Shown here piece after piece: positions 51,706-60,224 of a stretch of DNA of 64,000 bases (within the stretch, counting starts at the first letter, position 1; every line of letters begins with the position of its first letter). The position numbers were made by a program, and so were the translations under genes. The stretch is from contig NZ_JAJVCN010000004.1 in NCBI RefSeq assembly GCF_021390435.2, positions 124,001 to 188,000 of the forward strand, written 5' to 3'. The notes beneath the pieces are model-generated. The model ran no database searches, was not told the DNA's origin, and saw only the letters and a program-made list of their open reading frames with translations. This DNA is from Kibdelosporangium philippinense (GTDB lineage: Bacteria > Actinomycetota > Actinomycetes > Mycobacteriales > Pseudonocardiaceae).

Positions 51706-52461
51706 TTAGATCGGCTGCTCCATCCGCGTGACCCCTACGGCCTTGAGCCACGCGAGAACCGCCGCGCGTCCAAGCGATTCACGGTCGTTGCCTAGCGCGC
51801 GCAACGTGGTTGTGCACAACTGGGCGTTCGAGATCGTCGACGCCCAGCGCTTGGCCACCTCGATCGGATGGACGAGGTCGTCGGAACAACCAGCGATACC
51901 CGTCGGCACGGTAATGCGCGTCAGGTCCGTCAACTCCGGCGCGGGCCGTGTCGCCGCCACGTCCAACGAGTCCGCCAATCCGGGCTCGGCGCGTCGCCAC
52001 GCACGAGACAGTTCAGCCGTCAGCCACGGCTCGGCGTCGACAGTGGCCAGGGTCGCATCGAGACCGTGCTCACGGACGGCCTGCGCGCTCAGCCTCGCCG
52101 ATACGGCAGCGGGCGCATCTCCCGGCGACCCATTCCACGCCGGGAGCGCGAGCAGTAGCCCGGCACACCGTCCTGGGTTCGCCAGCGCCCACTCCACCGC
52201 CAGATGCGCGCCAAGCGAGATACCGCCGGCGAGAACCGGCCTCTCCGCCATGTCATCCAATGCCCGCAGATGTGTTTCAGCCAGCGTTTTTCCGGGTACC
52301 GGCCGGGGCGCGACCAACTGAATACCGACAGTACGAAGCGGACCTTCGAACACTGACCGGACAAACAGCTCATCCGAGGCCGTACCCGGCAAAAGAATCG
52401 CGGTCTGAATCGTGTCCGTAAGGGAACGCCCAACCGACACCTGACGTTGGTGTACTGACAC
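51706..52461 (-). CDS. Alpha/beta-hydrolase
   Basis: 251 residues from the GTG at 52461 (AGGAGG 8 nt before). Nucleophile elbow GGISLGAHLA (Ser in G-I-S-L-G), Asp candidate in SDDLVHPIE, oxyanion LLPGTASDE. Cytoplasmic. His of the triad not certain. In mycobacteria a similar gene lies next to the OB-fold and DUF3159 genes, so this belongs to the backbone. Confidence 0.82.
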   Translation of the reverse strand: MSVHQRQVSVGRSLTDTIQTAILLPGTASDELFVRSVFEGPLRTVGIQLVAPRPVPGKTLAETHLRALDDMAERPVLAGGISLGAHLAVEWALANPGRCAGLLLALPAWNGSPGDAPAAVSARLSAQAVREHGLDATLATVDAEPWLTAELSRAWRRAEPGLADSLDVAATRPAPELTDLTRITVPTGIAGCSDDLVHPIEVAKRWASTISNAQLCTTTLRALGNDRESLGRAAVLAWLKAVGVTRMEQPI

Positions 52462-52542
52462 GGTTCGGGCCTCCTGCCTACGGTTACGCTTGATTGTGCA
52501 CGGGTCGGAAGTCGGGGCCGATCCCACCAATGAGGAGCAGGC

Positions 52543-52923
52543 ATGGGTGTCGACAAGGGGGACGGATATTTTCGCCGTCTTGTCCGCAAGCTGACCAGTG
52601 ACGTAGAAGAGCTGGACGCCGATGACCTGTCCGCCAGCGTCGAGGCGAGCGGCGCGATGAAGGCGTGTGACTGCCGCTCCGGCCAGGAGGTCACGGTGCT
52701 CGGCAGGCTGCGCAGCGTCGAGCTCTCGCCTGGCGACGCGGTCGCCACGCTGGAGGCCGAGCTGTTCGACGGAACCGAGGGTGTGACATTAGTCTGGCTC
52801 GGCCGACGGCGGATTCCCGGTATCGAACCGGGCAGGACGGTGAAGGCGAAAGGCCGGATCGCGGTGCGGGACGGTCGCAAGGTCCTCTACAACCCCTACT
52901 ACGAGCTGCAGACGACTACATGA
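52543..52923 (+). CDS. OB-fold nucleic acid-binding protein
   Basis: 126 residues; OB-fold of the tRNA-anti/RecG-like type (EVTVLGRLRSVELSP, LEAELFDGTEGVTLVWLGRRRIPGI cut, VKAKGRIAVRDGRKVLYNPYYEL). ATG 52543. Stop overlaps the DUF3159 start (ATGA). Confidence 0.9.
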   Translation: MGVDKGDGYFRRLVRKLTSDVEELDADDLSASVEASGAMKACDCRSGQEVTVLGRLRSVELSPGDAVATLEAELFDGTEGVTLVWLGRRRIPGIEPGRTVKAKGRIAVRDGRKVLYNPYYELQTTT

Positions 52924-53666
52924 CTGAAGAGAAGCCCACGCCCGAGCAGGACACCACCGAGGCTGACCAGACCGAGAAGCCGATGCCGACGCTCTGGGAG
53001 CAGATGGGCGGGCTCGTCGGGTTCGTCTCGGCGTCCGTGCCGGTCGCGGTGTTCGTCATCGTCAACATCGCCACCAGCATGGGCCCGGCGATCTGGAGCG
53101 CGGTCGGCGCCGCGGTGCTGATCGCGGTGATCCGGATCATCCGCAAGGAACAGCTGATGCCCGCGATCTCGGGCATCTTCGGCGTGGCCATCGCCGCCTT
53201 CATCGCCTACCGGGTCGGTGAGGCCAAGGGCTTCTTCCTGTACGGGATCTGGGTCTCCGGCGCGCTCGGCTCCGCGTTCCTGATCTCGATGTTCGTCCGC
53301 TGGCCGCTGGTCGGTGTGATCTGGTCGACGCTCAACGGCCACGGCTTCGGCTGGCGTGCGGACAAGAAGTCCCGCATGTACTACGACATCGCGACCGCGG
53401 TGTGGACGCTGGTCTTCGCGTCCCGCGTCGTGGTGCAGCAGTGGCTGTACAACACCGACGAGACGACGCTGCTGGGCATCGCCCGGCTGGCCATGGGCTA
53501 CCCGCTGACCATCATCGCCTTCCTCGTCGCGATCTGGGCGGTGCGCAAGGTGAACCACCGCGACAAGATCCGTGAGGAAGCGGCGAAGCAGGAAGCTGTG
53601 GTTGACGCCGAGATCGAGCGGGAACTACGCGCGAAGTACGACACCCCGGCCCAAGAGTCCCCCTAA
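52920..53666 (+). CDS. DUF3159 membrane protein
   Basis: 248 residues, about six helices after an acidic N-terminus (PTPEQDTTEADQTEKPMPTL), conserved WEQMGGLVGFVSASVPVAVF and FVRWPLVGVIWSTLNGHGFGWR. Function unknown. Coupled to the OB-fold gene by ATGA overlap, as in mycobacteria. Confidence 0.91.
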   Translation: MTEEKPTPEQDTTEADQTEKPMPTLWEQMGGLVGFVSASVPVAVFVIVNIATSMGPAIWSAVGAAVLIAVIRIIRKEQLMPAISGIFGVAIAAFIAYRVGEAKGFFLYGIWVSGALGSAFLISMFVRWPLVGVIWSTLNGHGFGWRADKKSRMYYDIATAVWTLVFASRVVVQQWLYNTDETTLLGIARLAMGYPLTIIAFLVAIWAVRKVNHRDKIREEAAKQEAVVDAEIERELRAKYDTPAQESP

Positions 53667-53734
53667 GGTATTACGGGATTAATCGGAGCCTCGCCGGATG
53701 TGGCTGAGGCGGTGGTTCCGAGACGCTTGCTGGC

Positions 53735-55579
53735 ATGAGGAGATCAGCCAGGAGAACCGTGGTGGGCCTGGTTGTCGCCGGGGGATTGCTCGCGTCCGGC
53801 GCCGCTGAGGCGAGCGCCGGTTTCGAGTACCAGAGCCTGGACGGCAGCGGCAACAACCGTGCCCATCCGGATTGGGGTAAGGCAGGCGGGGCCTATTCAC
53901 GAGTGGGCCCCGCGCACTACACCGACGGCGTCGGAGCGCCGTTTTCCGGCCTGAATGCCCGCTACATCAGCAATCGCGTGTTCAACGACGCCGGGCAGCG
54001 GTTGTCGTCGCCGCGTGGGGTGAGCCAGTGGGCGACCACGTGGGGCCAGTTCGTCGATCACACCTTTGGTTTACGTGTCGGCGAACCCGGTGCGACCGCG
54101 AACTTTCCTTACGACAACAACGATCCGCTGGAAAGCTTCCGCAACGATTTCGGCATGGTCCCGTTCGGCCGAAGCAAGCCGATCGACGGTACCGGCGGGG
54201 ACAAACCACGCGAACAGGTGAACGCGCTGGGGTCGTACATTGACGCGTTCGCTGTCTACGGAACACCCGATCGGCTGGAATGGATGCGCGAAGGGCCGGT
54301 CGACGACAACATGGCCAACAACAGCGCGAAGCTGTTGATGCCTGGGGGAAATCTGCCGCGACGAGACGCCCGCGGCGACATCCAAACCGCTCCAGGGGTG
54401 GATGAAGGCAACGGGCGCATGCGGGGCCGCGGCATGGTCGCCGGTGACGGACGGGCCAACGAGAACACGGGCTTGCTCGCCGTGCAGACGTTGTTCGCCC
54501 GTGAGCACAACAGGATCGTGGACCGGTTGCCGCAATCTCTACCCGAAGAGGTGAAGTTCCAGATCGCCCGGCGTGTGGTGATCGCAACGCAGCAATACAT
54601 CACCTACACCGAATTCCTGCCAACGCTCGGCGTGCACCTCAAGCCGTACCGCGGATACCAGCCGGACGTGAACGCGACACTGGGCAATGAATTCGCCACC
54701 ATCGGGTACCGCGGTGCGCACAGCATGATCCACGACGACATCCGGCTGAAGGTGCCCGTGTCCCGCTACACGCCAGCGCAGCTCGACCTGTTGCGCGCCA
54801 AGGGCGCTGTGGTGAAAGTCGTCGGCGACACCGTGGAGCTCACGATGTCCGCCGCCGAGGCGCCGTTCAACCCGGACTTGTTCGAGGAACTCCGTCTTGG
54901 ACCAGTGCTGCAGGGGCTCGGCCGGTACCCAGCGGCCGCGTCGGACGAACAGATGGGGGAGTTGATCCGGAGCATTCCGTTCACCGCCCCGGGTGCGACG
55001 GCCATCTTCGACATCACCGCGGTGGACATCGAACGCGGCCGTGACCACGGTATGCCGACGTATCAGCAGATGCGTGCGCTCTATGGACTCTCGCCGAAGA
55101 CGTCGTTCGCAGCGATCACAGGTGAAGCGTCCGAGTCGTTCCCCGCGGACCCGGAGCTCACACCAGGTAACGAAATCAACGACCCGGACTCATTGGATTT
55201 CATTCGGCTGCGTGACAAAAACGGCCGAGATGTCCCGGCTGGTAGCGAAGAGGCTGTGTCGGGAGAGCGCAGGACCACGACTGCCTCGCGCCTGAAGGCT
55301 TTGTACGGAGATGTTGCCAAGCTGGACGCCTTCGTCGGCATGGTCGCCGAACCCAAGGCACCCGGCCGTGAGTTCGGCGACCTGCAGACCGCGATCTGGC
55401 GCAAGCAGTTCGAGGACCTGCGTGACGGCGACAGGTTCTTCTACGGCAACGATCCCGTGCTCACCACGATCAAGCAGCGCTACGGGATCGACTACCGGCA
55501 GAACCTCGGCGACGTGATCGCACACAACACGGATGTGCCGCGCAATGTTCTGGCGGCCAACGTCTTCCGGGCCTCCTAA
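53735..55579 (+). CDS. Secreted animal-type haem peroxidase
   Basis: 614 residues with a signal peptide (cleavage near EASA, about 28). Peroxidase-cyclooxygenase superfamily: distal Asp108-His109 (WGQFVDHTFG), GDGRANENTGLLAVQTLFAREHNRI (cut to motif GDGRANEN) with catalytic Arg240, proximal His329 (YRGAHSMIHDD) and ERGRDHGMPTYQQMR. All haem-binding and catalytic residues appear intact, so it may produce hypohalous acid or other oxidants outside the cell. Immediately after the backbone gene DUF3159. Confidence 0.92.
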   Translation: MRRSARRTVVGLVVAGGLLASGAAEASAGFEYQSLDGSGNNRAHPDWGKAGGAYSRVGPAHYTDGVGAPFSGLNARYISNRVFNDAGQRLSSPRGVSQWATTWGQFVDHTFGLRVGEPGATANFPYDNNDPLESFRNDFGMVPFGRSKPIDGTGGDKPREQVNALGSYIDAFAVYGTPDRLEWMREGPVDDNMANNSAKLLMPGGNLPRRDARGDIQTAPGVDEGNGRMRGRGMVAGDGRANENTGLLAVQTLFAREHNRIVDRLPQSLPEEVKFQIARRVVIATQQYITYTEFLPTLGVHLKPYRGYQPDVNATLGNEFATIGYRGAHSMIHDDIRLKVPVSRYTPAQLDLLRAKGAVVKVVGDTVELTMSAAEAPFNPDLFEELRLGPVLQGLGRYPAAASDEQMGELIRSIPFTAPGATAIFDITAVDIERGRDHGMPTYQQMRALYGLSPKTSFAAITGEASESFPADPELTPGNEINDPDSLDFIRLRDKNGRDVPAGSEEAVSGERRTTTASRLKALYGDVAKLDAFVGMVAEPKAPGREFGDLQTAIWRKQFEDLRDGDRFFYGNDPVLTTIKQRYGIDYRQNLGDVIAHNTDVPRNVLAANVFRAS

Positions 55580-55613
55580 GCCCATCGGGGGAATTCGACC
55601 CTGACGAAAGCTG

Positions 55614-55658
55614 CTTCCGCCTGCCCGAGCATCGCTGCCACGCTCGGGCAGGCGGAAG
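55614..55658. terminator. Strong 17-bp hairpin after the peroxidase gene
   Basis: Perfect arms starting CTTCCGCCTGCCCGAGC (55614-55630) and complement (55642-55658) with an 11-nt loop, 34 nt after the peroxidase stop and 25 nt before the next start. Terminator or attenuator. Confidence 0.8.
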
Positions 55659-55683
55659 TGTGCCTTGAGGAAGGGGATTTCTC

Positions 55684-56673
55684 TTGTCGACAAGACGGGC
55701 GATTGTCACTGTTGCCCTTGGTGTCGCGGTGAGCTTGGTCAGCGCACCGGCCGGTCAGGCGGAAGCGGCGTGTACCTGGACCAAGACCGCATGGGAAATG
55801 CCTGCCAACACGAACTACGGCTGGCTCGTCGGCACGAACGGCAAGTACGCGGTCGGCGGTACCGGATACTGGCAGGGCGGCCCGAACATCACCAATCGGC
55901 GTGGCGCGTTGTGGGAGAACGGAAAACTCGTCCTCCAGGGTGTCGAGAAGCCGAATCTCTACGATGTCAACGCTTCCGGCCTGGTCGTCGGCCAGGACAT
56001 CATCGCCAGCAAGTGGGTGGGGGTCAAGGTCGCGCGTGATGGCAGTGCGACCGTGCTCCCATCGAACCCCGCGTGGGAGAGTTTTTCGGCTGACCTGGTC
56101 AACAATGCCGGTGACATCGTCGGAACCGCGGACGTCGGCACCAGGGAAACCGTGGTCGTGTGGCCGGCCAGCGCGCCGGGCACCTACCGCGAACTGTCCA
56201 CGCCGGACGTCAGTTCGTTGACCCTCGTCGACGTCGACGAGCAGGGCCGGATCGTCGTGGACACCGACTCGAGTACCGGCGGTTTCGTCCGGGACACCGA
56301 TGGCCAGTGGCGCAAGCTCGCTGCGCCTGGACCGGGTGGATACGGCACTCCGCAGGCGATCCGGGACGGCCGAGTGGTTGGTGACGTGCACGACAGCAAC
56401 AGCTACGCTGCTGCCGAGTGGAACGCCCAGGGTGCCCTCGTCCGAACGATTCGCAATGGTGCCTTGTCAGCGAAGGCCATTGGCGGCAAGGGCACCGTGG
56501 GTGGCCAGAGGTACGTGGGCACGACAAGGCGGCCGGTTCTCTGGCGTGACGGCGTTGTCGTCGACCAGCTCGCCACCGTCTCGGAATTCTTCACGGTGCA
56601 CGGCATCAGCGATGACGAACGCACCCTCGTCGGATCCGAGGGCATGCCCGCCCACTACACCTGCACGCTATAA
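55684..56673 (+). CDS. Secreted beta-repeat (HAF/propeller-like) protein
   Basis: 329 residues, TTG start at 55684 after AGGAAGGGG. Signal peptide ending near GQAEA-A (about 28). Repeats with the pattern xxIxxxGxVVGxxxxxxxxxAxxW: NNAGDIVGTADVGT, IRDGRVVGDVHDSNSYAAAEW, ISDDERTLVGSEG. Two Cys near the ends (AACTW, YTCTL) could form a disulfide closing the propeller. Function unknown; pairs with the secreted peroxidase by position only. Confidence 0.75.
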   Translation: MSTRRAIVTVALGVAVSLVSAPAGQAEAACTWTKTAWEMPANTNYGWLVGTNGKYAVGGTGYWQGGPNITNRRGALWENGKLVLQGVEKPNLYDVNASGLVVGQDIIASKWVGVKVARDGSATVLPSNPAWESFSADLVNNAGDIVGTADVGTRETVVVWPASAPGTYRELSTPDVSSLTLVDVDEQGRIVVDTDSSTGGFVRDTDGQWRKLAAPGPGGYGTPQAIRDGRVVGDVHDSNSYAAAEWNAQGALVRTIRNGALSAKAIGGKGTVGGQRYVGTTRRPVLWRDGVVVDQLATVSEFFTVHGISDDERTLVGSEGMPAHYTCTL

Positions 56674-57465
56674 CAAGGTTTCCTGAGCCCAGGTTCTGAA
56701 CGTGGCCGGTGACCGGCCGAGGACTCGCTCCACATGGTCGGTCACCACCGCGTTGCCGCCGTTGCGGACGATCTCGAAACCTTTGAGCATGAACTCGACG
56801 GATTCACTCGGCATCCCCTGCGCGAGCATCCCAGCGCGCGCTTGGTCAGGCGAGACATCGACTGTCTGCAACGGTTTTCCCAAGACATCGCTCAGAATTT
56901 CAACCTGTTGTGTGGTGTTCAAGAGCTCTGGACCAGTCAGCGTGTATGTCTGCTTGTCGTGGTCGTCGGTGAGCAGTGCTTGCGCGGCAACGGCCGCGAT
57001 GTCCCTCGGGTTGACGACTCCGTTCTTGCCGTCGCCGTAGAAACTCGGGATCGGTTCGCCCGCTTCGATTTGTGGCAGCCACGCCAGGGCGTTCGACGCG
57101 AACGCGGTCGGCCGCAGGATCGTCCACATCAGATCGCTCGACCGCAGTGCCTGCTCACCAGGCAGATGCCAGGCGCTGGTGAGCTCGAAACCCGGCTCGC
57201 CGGTGTGGATCGCGGAGATCTTCACGACCTTGTGGACATTCTTGGCCTGTTCCAGCAACGCCAAGTCGTACTTCGCGACGGTATCGCCGGGTGGGGACAA
57301 CAGGAACACGGTGTCGACGCCGTCGAGGGCTCTGGTCAGCGACTCGGTGTCCTCGAAGTCGAACCCCTGCCGCCGGGACATCTCCCTGACCGCCGCGCCA
57401 CTGTCGATCAGCAACGGGACGAGGTGCCGGCCGATGGTGCCGGTCGCACCGGTAACGAGAATCAT
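56668..57465 (-). CDS. NmrA-like NAD(P)-binding oxidoreductase
   Basis: 265 residues; atypical SDR of the NmrA/QOR2 group. TGATGTIGRHL dinucleotide motif at 5-15, TVFLLSPPGD, VVKISAIHTGEPG, TILRPTAFASNALAWL. ATG 57465; 3' end overlaps the opposing secreted protein gene by 6 nt. Divergent from the AraC regulator, which probably controls it. Confidence 0.88.
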   Translation of the reverse strand: MILVTGATGTIGRHLVPLLIDSGAAVREMSRRQGFDFEDTESLTRALDGVDTVFLLSPPGDTVAKYDLALLEQAKNVHKVVKISAIHTGEPGFELTSAWHLPGEQALRSSDLMWTILRPTAFASNALAWLPQIEAGEPIPSFYGDGKNGVVNPRDIAAVAAQALLTDDHDKQTYTLTGPELLNTTQQVEILSDVLGKPLQTVDVSPDQARAGMLAQGMPSESVEFMLKGFEIVRNGGNAVVTDHVERVLGRSPATFRTWAQETLL

Positions 57466-57525
57466 GCGTTCACGGTGTCAAGAAGTCCGATCAGGACATA
57501 GGAAGATTCGGCTAATGTCGATGGC

Positions 57526-58224
57526 GTGAAGCCCTGGGACATCCACTCGACGTGCAAGTTCTCCGGCGGAGAGGCGACGCGTACCCGTCTGCCGAGCACG
57601 AGCACGTCCTTGATCTTCGTGCAGCTGCCCAGCGGCGAGAGTCAATTGGTTGTGATGGGGCCACGCACACACGCGCTGTACTTCCCGTACAAGGACATCC
57701 CAGTGACGGTCAACGCCCAGTTCCACGCCGGTTGGGCGGGCGCGCTGCTCGGCGTGCCGGTCCAAGAACTGACCGATCGTGTGGTTCCCCTGCACGATCT
57801 GTGGGGTGCTGAAGGCAAACGTCTACACGAAGAGCTGGATTCCAACCCGCGCAATGCCGCCAATCGGATGGAAAACGCACTCGTTGCGCGAATGACTGAC
57901 AATCCAGCCGGTGCGCTCGTACGCGAAGCCACGCGGTGGCTCGATCAGGAGAGGCTGCCGGAAACCGCGCGCCGCCTGAACATCAGCGAACGGCACCTGC
58001 GCACGGTGTTCACCGGATCGGTTGGTGTGTCACCAAAAAGGTTCGTTCAGGTGAACCGTGTCCGCAAGGTTCTGGCCAACGCCAGCGCCCACAAAGGCGC
58101 GCAGCTGGCTGCCGAAAGCGGCTACTACGACCAGTCTCATATGACCGCGGAGTTCCGCGCCACCATGGGCGTCCCGCTCAGCACGTACCTCGCCGGAGAT
58201 CTGCCTGCGACGGCAACCTGCTGA
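57526..58224 (+). CDS. AraC-family transcriptional regulator
   Basis: 232 residues; N-terminal cupin-like effector part, C-terminal double helix-turn-helix (LPETARRLNISERHLRTVFTGSVGVSPKRFVQVNRVRKV cut, AAESGYYDQSHMTAEFR). GTG start at 57526. The 60-bp gap to the divergent NmrA gene is the likely operator region. Confidence 0.88.
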   Translation: MKPWDIHSTCKFSGGEATRTRLPSTSTSLIFVQLPSGESQLVVMGPRTHALYFPYKDIPVTVNAQFHAGWAGALLGVPVQELTDRVVPLHDLWGAEGKRLHEELDSNPRNAANRMENALVARMTDNPAGALVREATRWLDQERLPETARRLNISERHLRTVFTGSVGVSPKRFVQVNRVRKVLANASAHKGAQLAAESGYYDQSHMTAEFRATMGVPLSTYLAGDLPATATC

Positions 58225-58230
58225 GCCACC

Positions 58231-58791
58231 TCAGCCTGCTGACCACTCGCTGGCGAGCATGGCGTACACGACCTCGTCACTCCACTCGCCCTTGATGAAC
58301 TCGTTCTCCCGGAAGTGCGCCTCCTGACGCATCCCGAGCTTGGCCAGCACGCGCGCGGACGCGGTGTTGCGGCCGTCGAGCCTGCCGATCACGCGGTGCG
58401 CTTTCAAGTCTTCGAACGCGATCCGCAACAACGGTCGCGACGCCTCGGTCGCGAAGCCGTGACCGTAGTGGTCGGGGTGCAGGACGTATCCGATCTCCGC
58501 CTGCTTGTGCTCGCCCGGCAGCGAGTTCAGCACGACGTCGCCGATCATCGCGCCGGTGTCCTTGCGCACGATCGCCAGTATCAGCGACTCGCCGGGTGCG
58601 GGCAGCTGGGACTTTTTGGCGATCCGCTCGTCCAGCATGGCTTGGACTTCCTCCCGGCCGAGCACCCCGGTGTAGAGGTACCGGGTCACCTCCGGCCGCG
58701 ACCTGATGTCGTAGAGCTCGTCGAGGTCGGCCGGGTTGGACACCCGCAACCAGAGCCGGTCCGTCTCAATCTTGTCTGATGGGGCGAACAC
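58231..58791 (-). CDS. GNAT acetyltransferase (RimJ/RimL type)
   Basis: 186 residues: IETDRLWLRVSNPADLDELY N-terminal pattern, acetyl-CoA loop EIGYVLHPDHYGHGFATEASR, HRVIGRLDGRNTASARVLAKLGMRQEAHFREN. N-acetylates an unknown amine or protein N-terminus. GTG start at 58791. Confidence 0.9.
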   Translation of the reverse strand: MFAPSDKIETDRLWLRVSNPADLDELYDIRSRPEVTRYLYTGVLGREEVQAMLDERIAKKSQLPAPGESLILAIVRKDTGAMIGDVVLNSLPGEHKQAEIGYVLHPDHYGHGFATEASRPLLRIAFEDLKAHRVIGRLDGRNTASARVLAKLGMRQEAHFRENEFIKGEWSDEVVYAMLASEWSAG

Positions 58792-58809
58792 CCTCCCGAC
58801 ATTATCCGA

Positions 58810-59466
58810 TCAAGAGCCCAGAGCTGTGCGAATTTCATGTTCGACGTTGGCGGCCGCCACGAACAACAGCTCGTCGCCCGGCTCGAAGGTGTCCTCCGGC
58901 TGCGGCACGATCACCCGGCCGCCGCGCAGGATGGTCACCAGAGCGGCGTCGCGTGGCAGGTTGATCTCCTGAACCGGCTTGCCCGCCAGCGGCGTGTCCT
59001 CCGGCAGGGTCATTTCCACGAGGTTGGCCTGGCCCTGACGCAGGGTCAGCAACTGCACGACGTCGCCGACGCTGACCGCCTCCTCGACCATGGCCGCGAG
59101 GATGCGCGGGGTGGATACCGCCACGTCGACGCCCCACGCCTCGGTGAACAGCCACTCGTTGGCTGGGTCGTTCACCCGCGCGACCACCCGGCGGACCGCG
59201 AACTCGGTCTTGGCCAGCAGCGACACCACGAGATTGACCTTGTCGTCGCCGGTCGCGGCGATGACCACGTCACACAGCTGCAGGCCAGCGTCCTCAAGGG
59301 ACGACAACTCACACGCGTCAGCCAGCACCCACTCGGCCTGCTCGACCGTGTGCGGCTCGAAATGCGAGGCCTGCCGCTCGATCAGCATCACCTGGTGCCC
59401 GTTGGCCACGAGCTCGGCGGCGATGGACCGGCCGACGGCGCCTGCGCCCGCGATCGCGACCCGCAT
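58810..59466 (-). CDS. TrkA-family potassium channel regulator, CeoC-like
   Basis: 218 residues: RCK_N Rossmann domain (MRVAIAGAGAVGRSIAAEL) and RCK_C domain from about 140 (NLVEMTLPEDTPLAGKPVQ). NAD(H)-gated cytoplasmic regulator of K+ uptake. Start overlaps the previous stop by 1 nt; forms an operon with the next gene. Confidence 0.9.
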   Translation of the reverse strand: MRVAIAGAGAVGRSIAAELVANGHQVMLIERQASHFEPHTVEQAEWVLADACELSSLEDAGLQLCDVVIAATGDDKVNLVVSLLAKTEFAVRRVVARVNDPANEWLFTEAWGVDVAVSTPRILAAMVEEAVSVGDVVQLLTLRQGQANLVEMTLPEDTPLAGKPVQEINLPRDAALVTILRGGRVIVPQPEDTFEPGDELLFVAAANVEHEIRTALGS

Positions 59467-60131
59467 CAGTTCTCCTCCTCCGGTGGCTGCGCCGCCGCGT
59501 TGGTGATGTCGCTGACCGTGCCGGACAGCGCAGCGACATAAATCACGTCGTCAGCCTGAACGACCGTCTTGGCGTTGGGCAGCACGCCCGTGCCGAATCG
59601 CATGATGAACGCCACACGCGCGCCCGTGGCTTCCTCAAGGGCGCTCACGCGCTTGCCCGCCCACGACTCGTGCACAGGCAGCTGCAGCACCGCGACCTTG
59701 CCCGACGGCTCACGCCACGCCGACGCCACGCCGTCCGGTAGCAACGTTCGTAGGAAACGGTCTGTGGTCCACGGCACTGTCGCGACGGTCGGAATGCCCA
59801 GCCGCTCGTAGACGGCTGCCCGCTTCTCGTCGTAAATACGCGCCACGACGTGCTCGACGCCGAAAGTCTCCCTGGCGACCCTGGCGGAGATGATGTTCGA
59901 GTTGTCACCGCTGGACACGGCCGCGAACGCACCGGCCCGCTCGATCCCCGCCTTGATCAAAACGGTCCGGTCGAAGCCGATCCCGACCACCTGCGAGCCG
60001 TGAAAATCCTGGCTCAGCCTGCGGAAAGCCTGCACGTCCTTGTCGATGACGGCGACCGTGTGGCCAAGGCGCTCAAGCGCGGCCGCGAGCGACGACCCGA
60101 CCCGGCCGCAGCCCATGATCACCACGTGCAC
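59466..60131 (-). CDS. TrkA-family potassium channel regulator, CeoB-like
   Basis: 221 residues, same two-domain RCK layout: MHVVIMGCGRVGSSLAAAL, then VAVLQLPVHESWAGKRVSAL at the RCK_C start. First gene of the pair; the two proteins likely form a hetero-octameric ring. The membrane K+ pore (TrkH/Ktr) is not in the window. Confidence 0.9.
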   Translation of the reverse strand: MHVVIMGCGRVGSSLAAALERLGHTVAVIDKDVQAFRRLSQDFHGSQVVGIGFDRTVLIKAGIERAGAFAAVSSGDNSNIISARVARETFGVEHVVARIYDEKRAAVYERLGIPTVATVPWTTDRFLRTLLPDGVASAWREPSGKVAVLQLPVHESWAGKRVSALEEATGARVAFIMRFGTGVLPNAKTVVQADDVIYVAALSGTVSDITNAAAQPPEEEN

Positions 60132-60210
60132 GACCAGCCTCCTCGAAGATCTCTCGCATCGTCGGGCAAGAACCTACCGTCCGGTGCTCCACCTGGGTGA
60201 CGGGAGGACA

Positions 60211-60216
60211 TACTCT
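60211..60216 (+). promoter_or_regulatory. Possible -10 element of the APC permease gene
   Basis: TACTCT eight nt before the GTG start suggests a nearly leaderless transcript; GGGAGGA lies too far upstream to act as ribosome site. No clear -35. Confidence 0.3.
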
Positions 60217-60224
60217 GTGATCCC

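Noticed and set aside
45296..53700. Complete contractile injection system locus
   Set aside because: No sheath, tube, baseplate, spike or AAA ATPase genes are present; only the leader motif points that way.
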